DNA from: Beijerinckia indica subsp. indica ATCC 9039
GTDB lineage: Bacteria > Pseudomonadota > Alphaproteobacteria > Rhizobiales > Beijerinckiaceae
Direction of reading: 5' to 3'
DNA: 64,000 nucleotides
Assembly (NCBI RefSeq): GCF_000019845.1
Contig: NC_010581.1
Location: 2,609,501 to 2,673,500, forward strand
Shown: one piece after another, positions 36,882-46,495 of the stretch
Position numbering within the stretch: the first letter of the stretch is position 1
How the letters are laid out: the number at the start of each line of letters is the position of its first letter
Translations under genes and position numbers: made by a program
Notes under the pieces: model-generated
What the model was told of the DNA's origin: nothing
The model's input: the letters and a program-made list of their open reading frames with translations, nothing else
Databases searched by the model: none

Positions 36882-37427
36882 TGTGTTCTCACGATTGTTT
36901 CGGACCAGTCAGGGAAAGCATTCTCAAGCCGCTGCTGATAGATCATCAGCAACGGCTTTGTAATGTATGGGATCGCTCTTTCCAGCGAGATATTTTTCGA
37001 TGTCTATCGCCTATCCTCGTCACGATCGCCCGGTTTACGAACTCATCGTGGTGAGGTGAATTTATGCAGAATTCGGATGCGCTTGAGATGGTTATTCAAT
37101 CTCTTGCAAAAGGGGGGCAAGCGTCTATTTTTTGATAAAACTCTGCAAGCTGTTTTTCCCAGCGTATTCTCGTGAAGATGTATGGCTGGACAATATTTTA
37201 AGTTATTGATTTCTCTCAAACAGAAATTTGCTAATTGGGTGTATACATCCTCGGTGAAGGGCCGAACTGAGTTTTTCAACAGAATACGCCAGTTGGGGCC
37301 ATCGAACGAGGTTCCCGCATGAGGCATTGTTGCATGGTCCGGAAAATGAAATCCTCTTAGGTAGCCAAGGATCATGATGCGCAACGCGCTCTATTGCTGT
37401 GACAATCCGATTGACGGGGCGACGAAC
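36882..37427. other. Island border region
   Basis: This AT-rich region has no supported gene. It includes a short hairpin near 36927-36958 and a lone IS1182-type end (37272-37290). Base composition changes here from housekeeping to accessory DNA. Confidence 0.5.
37272..37290. repeat. Orphan IS1182-type terminal repeat
   Basis: The 19 bases tttttcaacagaatacgcc are identical to the right end of the intact IS at 1900-1918. No transposase or second end is visible nearby, so it is a remnant or a related solo end. Confidence 0.75.
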
Positions 37428-38630
37428 ATGTCTTTGCTCGATATTTTTTTGGATAAAGTAACAGAAGCAGACCTCAACAATCTCATTTCGACTTGTGTCC
37501 CGGAGTCCCCTACGATCGACTATAAGCGGGATACCTACGGAAATTCAGAGGGAGACAAGCGCGAATTTCTGGCCGACGTGTCATCCTTCGCGAACACCAT
37601 AGGGGGCGACATTGTTATCGGCATCGACGAAGCCGGCGGGTTACCTACTGCGGTAAAGCCCTTAACCGGCGACATCGACGCTGAAGTCCGACGCCTCGAA
37701 AGCATCGCACTTTCCGGTATCGAGCCCCGTCTTACCAATTTGCGCATTCGTTCGGTCCCCGTTGCCGGTGGACATGCCATCATAGTGCGGGTGCCACGCA
37801 GCTTTGTCCCGCCTCACCGGGTTATCGCGCAAAATAGCAACCGATTTTACGCGCGAGCCGGGACAAAGAAGTACGAACCAAATGTCGAGCAGTTACGCCA
37901 TCTCTTTACCGATGCGCCTCACGTGTTGGAGCGCATCCGATCGTTCCAGGCAGACCGACTCGTTAAGATCACCGTCGGAGAGACGCCGACTCCTCTCGGT
38001 CCGCTTGGGAAGGTGGTTCTTCATGTCATTCCCCTTCCCTCTTTTGCCGATGGCCGAATGGCTGATATTGTCTCTCAACTTGCTAAGGGAGGTCATGTCC
38101 CGTGTCCGCTCGATGAGGTGGGTTTCTCGTCCAATTACGCGGTGAATTTGGACGGATATTTGAGCTATTCCGTAGGCCCGCCGGGAGCTCGCCTAGCTTA
38201 TGCGCAATTTTTTCGAAATGGAGCTATAGAGGGCGTCGGCGAGTTAAGAAGCGACGACAACGTAAATTCATGTTTTATTACCAGAGACCTAACAAATCTC
38301 ATCATGTCTCGGGTACGGCTATACCTTGATGTGCTAAGAGCTTATGATCTGGGCCTTCCCGTCTATATTTTCCTGTCTCTCTGTAACGCCACTCGTGTCG
38401 TTTATCGATATGCTGATGCGTCTGGCGTGGGGTGTCACGACAGCCGTCCCCTATCCCGTGAGATTGTCTCCGTGCCTGAAATTTACATCGATGATTTTAA
38501 CGTCGATGTTATCGATGTGATGCGACCGGCCTTCACCACCCTTTGGAATGCTGTCGGATTTTTGAGCTGTAACAGATATGATGACCTTGCGAGGTGGAAA
38601 TCTTCGAATCCATACGCATTGACGTGGTGA
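37428..38630 (+). CDS. AlbA_2 (Schlafen-like) domain protein, putative defence gene
   Basis: A 400-residue protein. Its N-terminal half carries an AlbA_2 domain: TIDYKRDTYG (~residue 28), the hallmark FLADVSSFANTIGGDIVIGI (~46-66) and NRFYARAGTKKYEPNVEQL (~141-160). The C-terminal half (from ~190) is a mixed alpha/beta region that I cannot assign. AlbA_2 domains are linked to Schlafen-type proteins, some being regulators and some nucleases or parts of anti-phage systems. The start at 37428 (MSLLDIFLDKVTEADL) follows GGGGCGACGAAC; a longer frame from 37374 is less likely. Codon use is more AT-rich than in the flanking genes. The next gene, on the same strand, is a STAND NTPase. Confidence 0.8.
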   Translation: MSLLDIFLDKVTEADLNNLISTCVPESPTIDYKRDTYGNSEGDKREFLADVSSFANTIGGDIVIGIDEAGGLPTAVKPLTGDIDAEVRRLESIALSGIEPRLTNLRIRSVPVAGGHAIIVRVPRSFVPPHRVIAQNSNRFYARAGTKKYEPNVEQLRHLFTDAPHVLERIRSFQADRLVKITVGETPTPLGPLGKVVLHVIPLPSFADGRMADIVSQLAKGGHVPCPLDEVGFSSNYAVNLDGYLSYSVGPPGARLAYAQFFRNGAIEGVGELRSDDNVNSCFITRDLTNLIMSRVRLYLDVLRAYDLGLPVYIFLSLCNATRVVYRYADASGVGCHDSRPLSREIVSVPEIYIDDFNVDVIDVMRPAFTTLWNAVGFLSCNRYDDLARWKSSNPYALTW

Positions 38631-39107
38631 TAGCGCCAAAATTGCGATTAAGGCCACAAAGTAAATCTTTATGCCCACGAGGTCCAAAAATAGTGAGTTT
38701 TGCTTGATCGGTGCGCTCCCGAATTTTCAACGGGTTGGATCGTGCAAACAGATAGATGCCAAACGTCATTTTGATCCATGCGGCCGGCCACCATGTCTGC
38801 CGTTCAGCCGAAATAATTCTGCTTTCAAAGGCGGACATGGCTGTCAGCGACGCTCCGTCGGCGCGACCATTGGCGATGGACAGAAAAGAACTATCTACGT
38901 TGCGTGGCCCTAACTGACGTTGGGAATGTCTGCATCGCGCCTCTCGAGGAAAGGGTGGCTGCTATAGAAATAGCCTACCTGTCGGGGAACAGATCAGCTA
39001 TTCACTTGAGTCCGGAAGAGCAGCAGCCGCGTCCGCGATCGCGAAGGATCACCGCAGCCCGACGCGATCTTTGTTATAGTGGCCAGAGACTCCAAAATCA
39101 CTCAGCT
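38631..39107. other. Gap between the AlbA_2 and STAND genes
   Basis: No gene is supported in these 477 bp. An upstream in-frame extension of the STAND gene (from 38904) is open, but its sequence is Arg-rich and not protein-like. A TTGTTATAGT-like -10 region at about 39071-39080 could start the STAND transcript. Confidence 0.45.
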
Positions 39108-41822
39108 ATGAACCCACAGACACGAAAGCTCCTGATCCAACGCCTTATCGAGCCCATCGGCATGATCGGCCCTGAGTTCGAGCGTTTCGGGGAGCTATTC
39201 TTGGACCATTTGCTTTCCACACCGCTCGAGCACAGCGGGTTGAACGTACTCGGTTTTCCGGTCAGCCGCGTACTGGATAGCAGTGCCGCCGATGGCGCAA
39301 TCGTGGCGGAATATTCCGCTGAGAACGACTACTTCACGAAAGGGATGCCCAAGGCCCAAAAGGACATCGCCCACGCCTTGTCTCATCGTCCGAACGTAAG
39401 GCTGGTGCTCCTGATCGCTGCGCAGCCGAGTCACCCCCAGATCGTAGAGAAATTCCTCCAAGTGGCGATGGCGGGGCCCGGGATGAAAGAGCGCTCGCTC
39501 CGGATCTGGGGCGCCGAACGCATTGCTGAGCAGCTTGTCGACAAAATCACGTTCAATGACTCGGCTGTCGAGGCGCTGTCGGCCTACCTGCCCGTGCTAA
39601 CCGAGATTTGGGAAGAAGCCGCGCGGGACCGCCTGTTTCCCGCGCCCGATCCACGGCACCGGCGGCGTCCCACGGTATCCGCCCAGATCCATTGTCGCCT
39701 TACGACCGAGACGTGTGTCATCCTCGGCGGCATCGCAGGCAGCGGAAAATCGGACACGGTGGCTGCCTACGGCGCCGATCATCGCATGGACTACGACCTC
39801 TTGATCTGGTTCGATGGCGATGAGATCAGCCGTGTGGATGATCTGCGAGCAGCCCCTTTGATGCGCGGGCGAGAAAAGCGCAACATCGCCAGCCTTATGC
39901 GTACCCGACGCTGCTTGTTGGTGATCGACGACCCCAAAAACCCGCTCGAAGCTTCAGCGCTGGCGGCGCTTTGCGGGCCTGGAACTCACGTTCTGGTCAC
40001 GACGCGGGAACTGCGGCCCGACGTGTACGCGATGCCGTCGATGTCGGCGGCGGAAGCACGCGCTATCCTCGACGCCGATGTTCCAGCCTCTTGTCCACAG
40101 AATGTCTTTGACACGATCTGGGCCACAGTCGGCGGGCATCCGCTCAGTCTTGCCCTGATGAATGGCGCGGTCCGCGACGGCGCTCCCTGGTGCGACATCC
40201 AAGAAGATTGCTCCGCCGTGGGCCAGCTTGCCGACCCTAAGCAGCGGCTGGCGGATCGTCTTTTGCTTCGGCGGCGAGATCTCCTGCAGGCCCCCCTCGC
40301 TGTCTTCGAGTGGGCAGGTCAGCCTGAGTGTGACGAAGGATTCCTGCGGTTTGCGGTAAAACCGGCCGGCATTCGCAACCTGCGCACCCACGCGCTGACT
40401 GCCGCCGACCGCGACGCCGTGGTCCGTCTGCATGACGTAGTGTTTTCCAGCCTCTCGAGCCTCGACTGGTGGACGCCGGTCGAGCGCAATCAACTCAACG
40501 ACAAGCTCGAGGCCTATCTGGTAGCAGCGTCCGAAGCTAATGACTTGAGCCTGCGGGCTGCGGCCGGAAGCCTTCGGAAACGGCTGGAGGCCCTCATCGC
40601 TGCCGGTGATGGACGCCCAGCCTTCCTACTCGCGTTGCTGATGGCCTGGACGCCGGAGGAGATCGACCCCATTCCATTGGGAGATCCGGCGGCCAAAGCG
40701 TCAGCGTTCGCGGCTGCAAAGCTCCCGATCGCCCACGTGGAGTTTCGCCTGCTCATCGAGACCGTCGAACAACTCTTCCTCCGCGTGAAAATTGAGGGAG
40801 AGGCAGCGACGACCGCATTCCTTGACAACATTCTGCCTATGTTTGACAGCTTGGCCCAACTGCCAAGCTTGAGCCCTCGCCAAACGGCCGAAATTCATCA
40901 CCATCGCGGCAAGGTCTATCGCCGGCTGCACCGCGATGCGGATGCCCAACGCGAGTTCGAAACGGTGATTGCCGGGCCTTCTCCGCTAGACGCCACGCGC
41001 CTACAACTGATCCGCCTCTACAAGTCGGCCAACAAGTGCGCGGCAGCTGCGGAACTCGGTAAAGAGGTCCTGACGGCGGCGGAAGACACCGGCGACGTTG
41101 CCCCTTCAGTATTGCTAGCAGTGATTCAAGACCTTCCGTGGCGGGACGCCTCGGTTCGGGCGGAGCTCCTTCTATCAAAGCAGGACTTCATTGAACAGAC
41201 AATCGTCAGTTATGCGAACGCAGGCTACGATCAGGCGTACAAAACCTTAGCGGCGGTGGCGCGTTGGTGGTCCCAGGAGGCGCCGGAGGTCTTGGAGCGA
41301 GTGCTGAAGGCGATCCCAGCTCTGAGTGCGGAACGCGTCGACGACGACGAGTCGCGCTTCGCTTTTGGAGATATTCTGTTGGAGGCATCGCGAGCGTCGG
41401 GCGCCGGCGTGGCGGAGAACCAGAAGCTCGCCTTATCCTTCTTCGAGGCAGAGGTACAACCGCATGATTTCCACATTCAACGGCATGCGGAACTGTTGCT
41501 CGACATGGGGCGGCACGCCGAGGCAGAAGTCTTGCTTGGAGCGCACCAGCACTTCGCTTCGAGCTGTTGGATCCAACGGCTAATGGCAAGGGCACGTCTC
41601 GCGCAGGATGACGCACCCACCGCGCTGACCTGGATTAACCGTGCGCTGGCGGACGACAGGTGTAGCAGCCGACATGACGAGTTCCTGGAACTCCGCTATG
41701 AGATCCGCCGAGCACTCGGCGAGGCGAGTGCCCTGGAGGATCTGAGTGCAGCGGTCAACCTTTCGGCGGCGGGCCCACGGCGCTCGCGCCTCGAGGCCAT
41801 GCTCGCGGCTGCGACCGCTTAA
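39108..41822 (+). CDS. STAND/NB-ARC NTPase with helical-repeat C-terminus, putative anti-phage protein
   Basis: A 904-residue three-part protein. Residues 1-175 resemble a PD-(D/E)xK-type effector domain: ...DSSAADGAIVAEYSAENDYF (~residue 55-74), with Asp and Glu but no certain Lys. Residues ~195-400 are an NB-ARC-like NTPase: P-loop ILGGIAGSGKSDT (~205-215), Walker B RRCLLVIDDPKN (~266), the sensor HVLVTTREL (~293) and the GxP motif VGGHPLSLALM (~340). Residues ~450-904 are helical with TPR-like repeats (AEIHHHRGKVYRRLHRDADA; QRHAELLLDMGRHAEAE). In STAND proteins the repeats sense a ligand and the NTPase oligomerises to switch on the effector. The start at 39108 lacks a strong ribosome site. 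The effector assignment is inference; the STAND call is firm. Confidence 0.82.
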   Translation: MNPQTRKLLIQRLIEPIGMIGPEFERFGELFLDHLLSTPLEHSGLNVLGFPVSRVLDSSAADGAIVAEYSAENDYFTKGMPKAQKDIAHALSHRPNVRLVLLIAAQPSHPQIVEKFLQVAMAGPGMKERSLRIWGAERIAEQLVDKITFNDSAVEALSAYLPVLTEIWEEAARDRLFPAPDPRHRRRPTVSAQIHCRLTTETCVILGGIAGSGKSDTVAAYGADHRMDYDLLIWFDGDEISRVDDLRAAPLMRGREKRNIASLMRTRRCLLVIDDPKNPLEASALAALCGPGTHVLVTTRELRPDVYAMPSMSAAEARAILDADVPASCPQNVFDTIWATVGGHPLSLALMNGAVRDGAPWCDIQEDCSAVGQLADPKQRLADRLLLRRRDLLQAPLAVFEWAGQPECDEGFLRFAVKPAGIRNLRTHALTAADRDAVVRLHDVVFSSLSSLDWWTPVERNQLNDKLEAYLVAASEANDLSLRAAAGSLRKRLEALIAAGDGRPAFLLALLMAWTPEEIDPIPLGDPAAKASAFAAAKLPIAHVEFRLLIETVEQLFLRVKIEGEAATTAFLDNILPMFDSLAQLPSLSPRQTAEIHHHRGKVYRRLHRDADAQREFETVIAGPSPLDATRLQLIRLYKSANKCAAAAELGKEVLTAAEDTGDVAPSVLLAVIQDLPWRDASVRAELLLSKQDFIEQTIVSYANAGYDQAYKTLAAVARWWSQEAPEVLERVLKAIPALSAERVDDDESRFAFGDILLEASRASGAGVAENQKLALSFFEAEVQPHDFHIQRHAELLLDMGRHAEAEVLLGAHQHFASSCWIQRLMARARLAQDDAPTALTWINRALADDRCSSRHDEFLELRYEIRRALGEASALEDLSAAVNLSAAGPRRSRLEAMLAAATA

Positions 41823-42199
41823 AACTAATGCTGCTTGGCTGCTGCAGTCGCCGACCATGGCGATGAAAGGCAACTTCAGACTTGTCGTGAGCTTCGCTAT
41901 GGCGGCCTATAATCGTCGCAGTTGGTAACCCCATTTTCGCTTCGCCGATAGCTGCCGCTGATACTCAGGCTCTAATATCCCGTTGGCGCTTCAAAGGTCC
42001 GAAGTGGGCTGTCTCCTTCGGGCCACAGCTGACCTTCAAGATGCTAAGGTCAGCTTCGGGCTTTTAAACTGTCCTCCCCGAGCCAGAATCAGCCGATCTA
42101 AAGAGTGTCTCCCGAAAGTTGGCTTGCAGAGACAACAGCCCCTTATCGACGAACCAACTCGTCGCGCCGTTATCGTCAACACCGCGAATACACACGCCC
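41823..42199. other. Downstream region of the STAND gene with a hairpin
   Basis: No gene is supported. A 10-bp hairpin (agctgacctt ... aaggtcagct, 42027-42055) followed by CGGGCTTTT could terminate plus-strand transcripts from the island. Confidence 0.55.
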
Positions 42200-42721
42200 T
42201 CAATCGCGGCTGAGGCGAAAGTCCGCGATCCAGCCACGGATCTCCCGTTTGATTTCCTGGAAATAGGCCCAAATCCTCGTCGATTGCACAAAGGCGCGCA
42301 AACGGTCGCGATAATGGATCAGCCAATCCATCACGAAAGCGAACCAGCGGATATACCGTAGCTTGACCTCGCCCGCATGATAGATCCGCTCGACCACGAC
42401 GAAGCTGACGAGATAAGCGCCCACCAGCGTCACAATGCCTGACAGCACATGACCCGCGCCGATGAGGTAGAGGCCGTAAATCTTGGCAGGCTCGGCGAGG
42501 CCGAAGGGCACGGCCAGCAAAAAGAGAATCATATAAGGGGAGAGATCGGCGATCAGCCGTTCCAATCGCAGCACCAGGGCGAGCCTGGCGAACCAATCCG
42601 CGATGGGCCGAAACAACGGCGCCACCACCGCGTCGAGCAAGAGATAGAACAGCACCAAGCCTTGCGCCAGCCAAAGCAGCAGGCGGCGCAAGGGGGACAG
42701 ACCTGCATCTGGATCGGACAA
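42200..42721 (-). CDS. Conserved membrane protein of unknown function
   Basis: A 173-residue inner-membrane protein with about four helices: a membrane-associated N-terminal segment (LLLWLAQGLVLFYLLLDAVVAPLF), LSPYMILFLLAVPFGLAEPAKIYGLYLIGAGHVLSGIVTLVGAYLVSFVV in the middle and an amphipathic, charged tail. I recognise it only as the kind of conserved hypothetical membrane protein found near der in Hyphomicrobiales. It stands at the end of a minus-strand group with the 75-residue protein and der. Confidence 0.65.
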   Translation of the reverse strand: MSDPDAGLSPLRRLLLWLAQGLVLFYLLLDAVVAPLFRPIADWFARLALVLRLERLIADLSPYMILFLLAVPFGLAEPAKIYGLYLIGAGHVLSGIVTLVGAYLVSFVVVERIYHAGEVKLRYIRWFAFVMDWLIHYRDRLRAFVQSTRIWAYFQEIKREIRGWIADFRLSRD

Positions 42722-42758
42722 GCTCGCGCTCTCCCCCGTCTGAAAAGGGTTAAAGGAT

Positions 42759-42986
42759 TTATGAGGCTTTGGGCGGCAGCGGTTTCGAGGCTTCGCTCAA
42801 AGCTCCTTCGTAAAGGATCTCGCCAGAGGATTTCTCCTTAAGGATCAGCTTTTGATCCTTGGCGGCGCCGTCCGCAACGCAACGGCGCGCGACATGTTTG
42901 ATCGCCGACAGAGCCTCGGCCTCGGTCGGCCAATTGCGCTCCTCGCTATATTTAAGAACGGGCACTTCGTAGAGATAATAAGGCAT
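42759..42986 (-). CDS. Small conserved protein of unknown function
   Basis: A 75-residue protein beginning MPYYLYEVPVLKYSEERNWP with a basic, hydrophilic body. No known domain could be named. The ATG at 42986 gives a compact protein; the longer frame to 43034 adds a less conserved-looking start. It lies between der and the membrane protein, all on the minus strand. Confidence 0.6.
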   Translation of the reverse strand: MPYYLYEVPVLKYSEERNWPTEAEALSAIKHVARRCVADGAAKDQKLILKEKSSGEILYEGALSEASKPLPPKAS

Positions 42987-43100
42987 GGCCGTTTCTTCCA
43001 ACCGCAATGTCGAGAATAGGCTCAACGCAAGCAACTGGCGAGCCGGATGAAAGCCCGCTCAGGCGCACATTGACTTGCCCGTTCACTTGCACTTGCCCGT

Positions 43101-44513
43101 TCACTTGCGCGCCTTGCGTGACGCATAGGGATTGTCGGTGGTCTTTTTCGACAAGCGAATCGGCACGCCCGGCAAGTCAAAGGCCTGGCGCAAGCCATTA
43201 ACGAGAAAACGCTCATAGCTCGTGGGCAAGGCGTCGAGCTGATTGCCAAACAGCAGGAAATAGGGCGGACGGGCGCGCAATTGGGTCATGTAGCGGATCT
43301 TGATCCGGCGGCCGGAAACGGCAGGTGGCGGCGTCTGTTCCAGAGCGCCCTCAAGCCAGCGATTGAGCCGCGCCGTCGCAATTCTCTTGTTCCAGATGAC
43401 ATGCACCTTGTCGATCGCCGCCATCAGCCTGTCGAGCCCCTCGGCGGTCGTCGCGGAAACCGGAACGACCGGCGTGCCCTTGACCTGCGGCAGGAGCCGC
43501 CCGGCTTCCTCGCGCAAAAGCGTAAGCCGCGCCGCCCTTTCGGCGTCATCAGCGCCGATTAGATCCCATTTGTTGAGGGCGATGACCAAGGCCCTGCCCT
43601 CGCGCTCGACGAGATCGGCAATGGTCAGATCCTGTTTCTCAAAAGGAATGGTGGCATCGAGAAGCACCACCACCACTTCGGCGAAGCGCACGGCGCGCAG
43701 GGCATCGGCGGCGGCGAGCTTTTCCAGCTTGTCCTCGATCTTGGCACGGCGGCGCAGGCCCGCCGTATCGAAAATCTTCATCTTGCGGCCACGCCATTCG
43801 AGATCGAGACCAATCGAATCGCGTGTCAGGCCCGCTTCCGGCCCCGTAAGCAGGCGCTCCTCGCCAAGCAGGCGGTTGAGCAAAGTCGATTTGCCCGCAT
43901 TCGGCCGCCCGACCACGGCAATGCGCAAAGGCTTGGTCAGATCGAGTTCGGACCCGTCTTCATCCTCGCCAAGTGTCAGACGCTCTTCGGCCGGGCCCGC
44001 CTCATCCGGCGCCTCTGTCTCCTCGGGCCAGTTTTCGCGCAAGGCCTCATAGAGATCGGCGAGCCCTTCGCCATGCTCCGCCGAGAGCGGGACGGGATCG
44101 CCAAGGCCGAGGTCAAACCCCTCGATCGCGCCCGCTGTGCCGACCCGGCCCTCCGCCTTATTGGCGATAAGCACCAGGGGCTTACCGGCACGGCGCACGA
44201 GCTGCGCGAAGAAACGATCTTCAGGCGTCAGGCCCACGCGCGCGTCGAACAAGAAGAAAATGCCATCGGCCTGTTCGATCGCCGCCTCGGTCTGCGCCCG
44301 CATGCGCCCGGAGAGGGTCTCCTCATGCCCTTCCTCCAATCCGGCCGTATCGATGATCTTGAAGGTCAGATCGCCAAGTTTGGCATCCCCCTCGCGGCGG
44401 TCGCGCGTGACCCCTGGCCGATCATCGACGAGCGCCAGTTTCTTGCCGACAAGGCGGTTAAACAGCGTGGACTTGCCGACATTGGGACGGCCGATAATGG
44501 CAATGGTCAGCAT
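43101..44513 (-). CDS. der: Ribosome biogenesis GTPase Der (EngA)
   Basis: A 470-residue GTPase with two tandem G domains, needed for 50S assembly. The first starts [20 protein letters not shown] with [11 protein letters not shown] and NKAEGR; the second has [34 protein letters not shown] and NKWDLIG. The KH-like C-terminal domain has the ending [21 protein letters not shown] linker of about 30 acidic residues separates the G domains. It is coupled to the upstream TPR-like gene by a one-base overlap (TAATG). Confidence 0.96.
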   Translation of the reverse strand: MLTIAIIGRPNVGKSTLFNRLVGKKLALVDDRPGVTRDRREGDAKLGDLTFKIIDTAGLEEGHEETLSGRMRAQTEAAIEQADGIFFLFDARVGLTPEDRFFAQLVRRAGKPLVLIANKAEGRVGTAGAIEGFDLGLGDPVPLSAEHGEGLADLYEALRENWPEETEAPDEAGPAEERLTLGEDEDGSELDLTKPLRIAVVGRPNAGKSTLLNRLLGEERLLTGPEAGLTRDSIGLDLEWRGRKMKIFDTAGLRRRAKIEDKLEKLAAADALRAVRFAEVVVVLLDATIPFEKQDLTIADLVEREGRALVIALNKWDLIGADDAERAARLTLLREEAGRLLPQVKGTPVVPVSATTAEGLDRLMAAIDKVHVIWNKRIATARLNRWLEGALEQTPPPAVSGRRIKIRYMTQLRARPPYFLLFGNQLDALPTSYERFLVNGLRQAFDLPGVPIRLSKKTTDNPYASRKARK

Positions 44514-45277
44514 TATGGCTTGCCAGTCTCCGTCGAGGTTTTTTCAGGCGCGGGAACAGCTCCCGACGGGGTTTGCTCCTTGGTTTCCGGTTTGCTCTCG
44601 GGTTTGGGAGCGGGCGCGGGCTTGTAGGCGGGTTTGCCGGCCTGGACGAGACCCAGAAAAGCCTCGGCTCTTTGGCGCATGGAAGCAGGCGCCGCCGGAT
44701 CGACCACGATTTCATCGAGCCAATGGCCGGCCGCATCGAAATCCTTGCGTTTCAAGGCGGCGAGCGCCAGAAGCTCGCGCGCCGAATTGCGAAAGGCGAA
44801 ATCGCTTTTCGCCAGAGCCGCCGCCTTGTCCTCGAACACTTTCGGGTCGAGCTGATCGACCTGTAGATACAAGGCGCGCAGATGGGCAAGATCACGGAAA
44901 ATGGCGGGATAACGCGAATCCTCGGCCAGAGCGGCATAGGCGCCCGCAGCCGCGACGGGATCAGACGCCACTGTCTCATCAATGGCCCGCAAACGGGCGA
45001 GCGTGGCATAGCCTTGCGGCGCCTCCTCGCTTAGAGTTTTGAGCGCGGCCAAGGCTTGCGCGCCTTCACCCTGTTGCGCCAAATCAATCGCCGCCTGATA
45101 ACGCGCGCCCATCGCCTCGGCCTCCGCCAGGCGATGGCTGACCGTGATGCGCCACCCGACGGCCCCCGCGAGAATGAGCAGGATGACACCGCCGATCAGA
45201 AAACGAAACCGGCCAAGGAACTGAAGGATGCGCTCACGGCGGACATCCTCATCCACCTCGCGAAAAAAATCGGTCAT
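44513..45277 (-). CDS. YfgM-like TPR membrane protein
   Basis: A 254-residue protein: short cytoplasmic N-terminus ([22 protein letters not shown]), one membrane helix ([19 protein letters not shown]), a helical-repeat periplasmic domain and a Pro/Lys/Glu-rich tail of about 40 residues. This matches the YfgM/TPR_21 family, which in E. coli helps periplasmic chaperones at the Sec translocon and is also encoded next to der. It is translationally coupled to der. Confidence 0.85.
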   Translation of the reverse strand: MTDFFREVDEDVRRERILQFLGRFRFLIGGVILLILAGAVGWRITVSHRLAEAEAMGARYQAAIDLAQQGEGAQALAALKTLSEEAPQGYATLARLRAIDETVASDPVAAAGAYAALAEDSRYPAIFRDLAHLRALYLQVDQLDPKVFEDKAAALAKSDFAFRNSARELLALAALKRKDFDAAGHWLDEIVVDPAAPASMRQRAEAFLGLVQAGKPAYKPAPAPKPESKPETKEQTPSGAVPAPEKTSTETGKP

Positions 45278-45507
45278 GAATATCCTTGGGTTGAAAGGTC
45301 AATGTGGCGCATGGCCCGATCCCGCCATGGCCATGGCTCTCCCCGCCAGCTTGGTCCATGGGCGTTGATCGTGACATCGCCATCCCGGACCGAGCGGAAA
45401 TCCCGCGATCGTCACGAGAGCCTGCGAAATCGATTACCCTTCCCGCCCGAGAGTTTCAACCTAAGTGGCGTGAAACCAAGCAAAAGCTTTAACTTTCTCA
45501 TGATTAC

Positions 45508-45619
45508 ACCAAAGGTCGTGAAGAACGACCTTTGGTTCCTTTCTTGAATTTTCGCTTCTTCAAAGCGATGGCAAAAATTCGAGAGCGGTCCAACGGTCAT
45601 TGATTATGACCGTTGGTAT
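45508..45619 (+). repeat. Structured repeat A, copy 2 (three hairpins)
   Basis: It aligns base for base with 33978-34089. The first and third stems are identical in both copies, while differences fall in loops and in the middle stem (one G-U, one mismatch). It lies between the YfgM-like and MarR genes, which point apart. Confidence 0.88.
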
Positions 45620-45898
45620 TACAGTTCCGGAAAGAGAAAATTAAGACGATCTCGTGAAATAGCCTCATTCTTTTCCGTATCGGCGGAGCTTAGTCCAAGC
45701 CGCACAGAGTAGATAATCGCTCAGAATATAAATAATTGCTCATCACGGCGCTTTTTAACAAGCGAGGCCCGCGCGAAGCGATGATTTGGCGCGCGCTGGC
45801 CTCATCGGCTGTCGGCGGCGGCTTCGCGGTCCTATGAAATAACGAAAATTTTTCAAAACCTTATCGCCTTTTTATGAAACCCAATGGGGCTCGAAAAG

Positions 45899-45954
45899 TT
45901 CCTAAAGTTAGGAAGAGAATATATTGACGCCTTTTAATTAGGATACTATCTAAT
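45899..45954 (+). promoter_or_regulatory. Palindromic operators and promoter of the MarR-efflux operon
   Basis: A perfect 16-bp palindrome ttcctaaagttaggaa (45899-45914) and a second inverted pair attag-N8-ctaat (45937-45954) lie just upstream of the MarR start at 45959. A -35-like TTGACG is at 45924-45929. These are likely autoregulatory MarR sites overlapping the promoter. Confidence 0.65.
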
Positions 45955-45958
45955 CGCC

Positions 45959-46426
45959 ATGGCCACATTTCGCTCCCTCCCTTCCGTCGCTTTGTTCGGC
46001 CAATTGGTCATTCGTGTCGGCCGCAACTGGCGCCGCGTTCTCGATCAAGTGCTCTATGCGGAAGGTCTGTCACAATCGACCGCTTTGCCCCTCATCATTC
46101 TGCTCAGGAGCGGCGGCATGCGACAGGGCGTTCTTGCCGATGAACTGGGCGTCGAAGGTCCCTCCCTCGTCCGTCTCATCGACATGCTGGAAGGTGATAA
46201 ATTGGTGACGCGTCGCGAGGATGCGCGCGATCGCCGCGCAAAGCTCATCGACCTGACCGAGGCCGGGCATGAAAAGGCGGAACATATCGAACGTGTCGTC
46301 AAGAAGGTACGCCAGACCCTGCTCGGTAATGTCGACCCCGATGAACTCGACATTGCCACGCGGGTTCTTGAAGCCTTGGATATGGATTTGAGCGCGCTTC
46401 TGGCCAAGGAAGAGCTAGAGGCCTGA
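45959..46426 (+). CDS. MarR family transcriptional regulator
   Basis: A 155-residue winged-helix regulator. It shows the dimer helices at both ends, the recognition helix region VLADELGVEGPSLVRLIDMLEGDKLVTRREDARDRRAKLIDLTEAG and the wing D-R-R. It likely represses the downstream efflux genes and its own promoter, binding the palindromes just upstream, and is released by phenolic-type ligands, as for similar systems. The FUSC gene follows 69 bp downstream. Confidence 0.92.
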   Translation: MATFRSLPSVALFGQLVIRVGRNWRRVLDQVLYAEGLSQSTALPLIILLRSGGMRQGVLADELGVEGPSLVRLIDMLEGDKLVTRREDARDRRAKLIDLTEAGHEKAEHIERVVKKVRQTLLGNVDPDELDIATRVLEALDMDLSALLAKEELEA

Positions 46427-46495
46427 TTTCGGAATCATCGCGGGCAAGCGCTGAAGAGTACAAGCCAAAAGACGAGCCGAGAGACGAGCAAGAAC

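Noticed and set aside
37043-37384. Minus-strand frame upstream of the AlbA_2 gene
   Set aside because: It crosses the orphan IS end, has no domain character and has no ribosome site.
38904-39107. Upstream extension of the STAND gene by 68 codons
   Set aside because: The added residues are Arg-rich and irregular, while MNPQTRKLLIQRLIEPIG at 39108 looks like a natural N-terminus.
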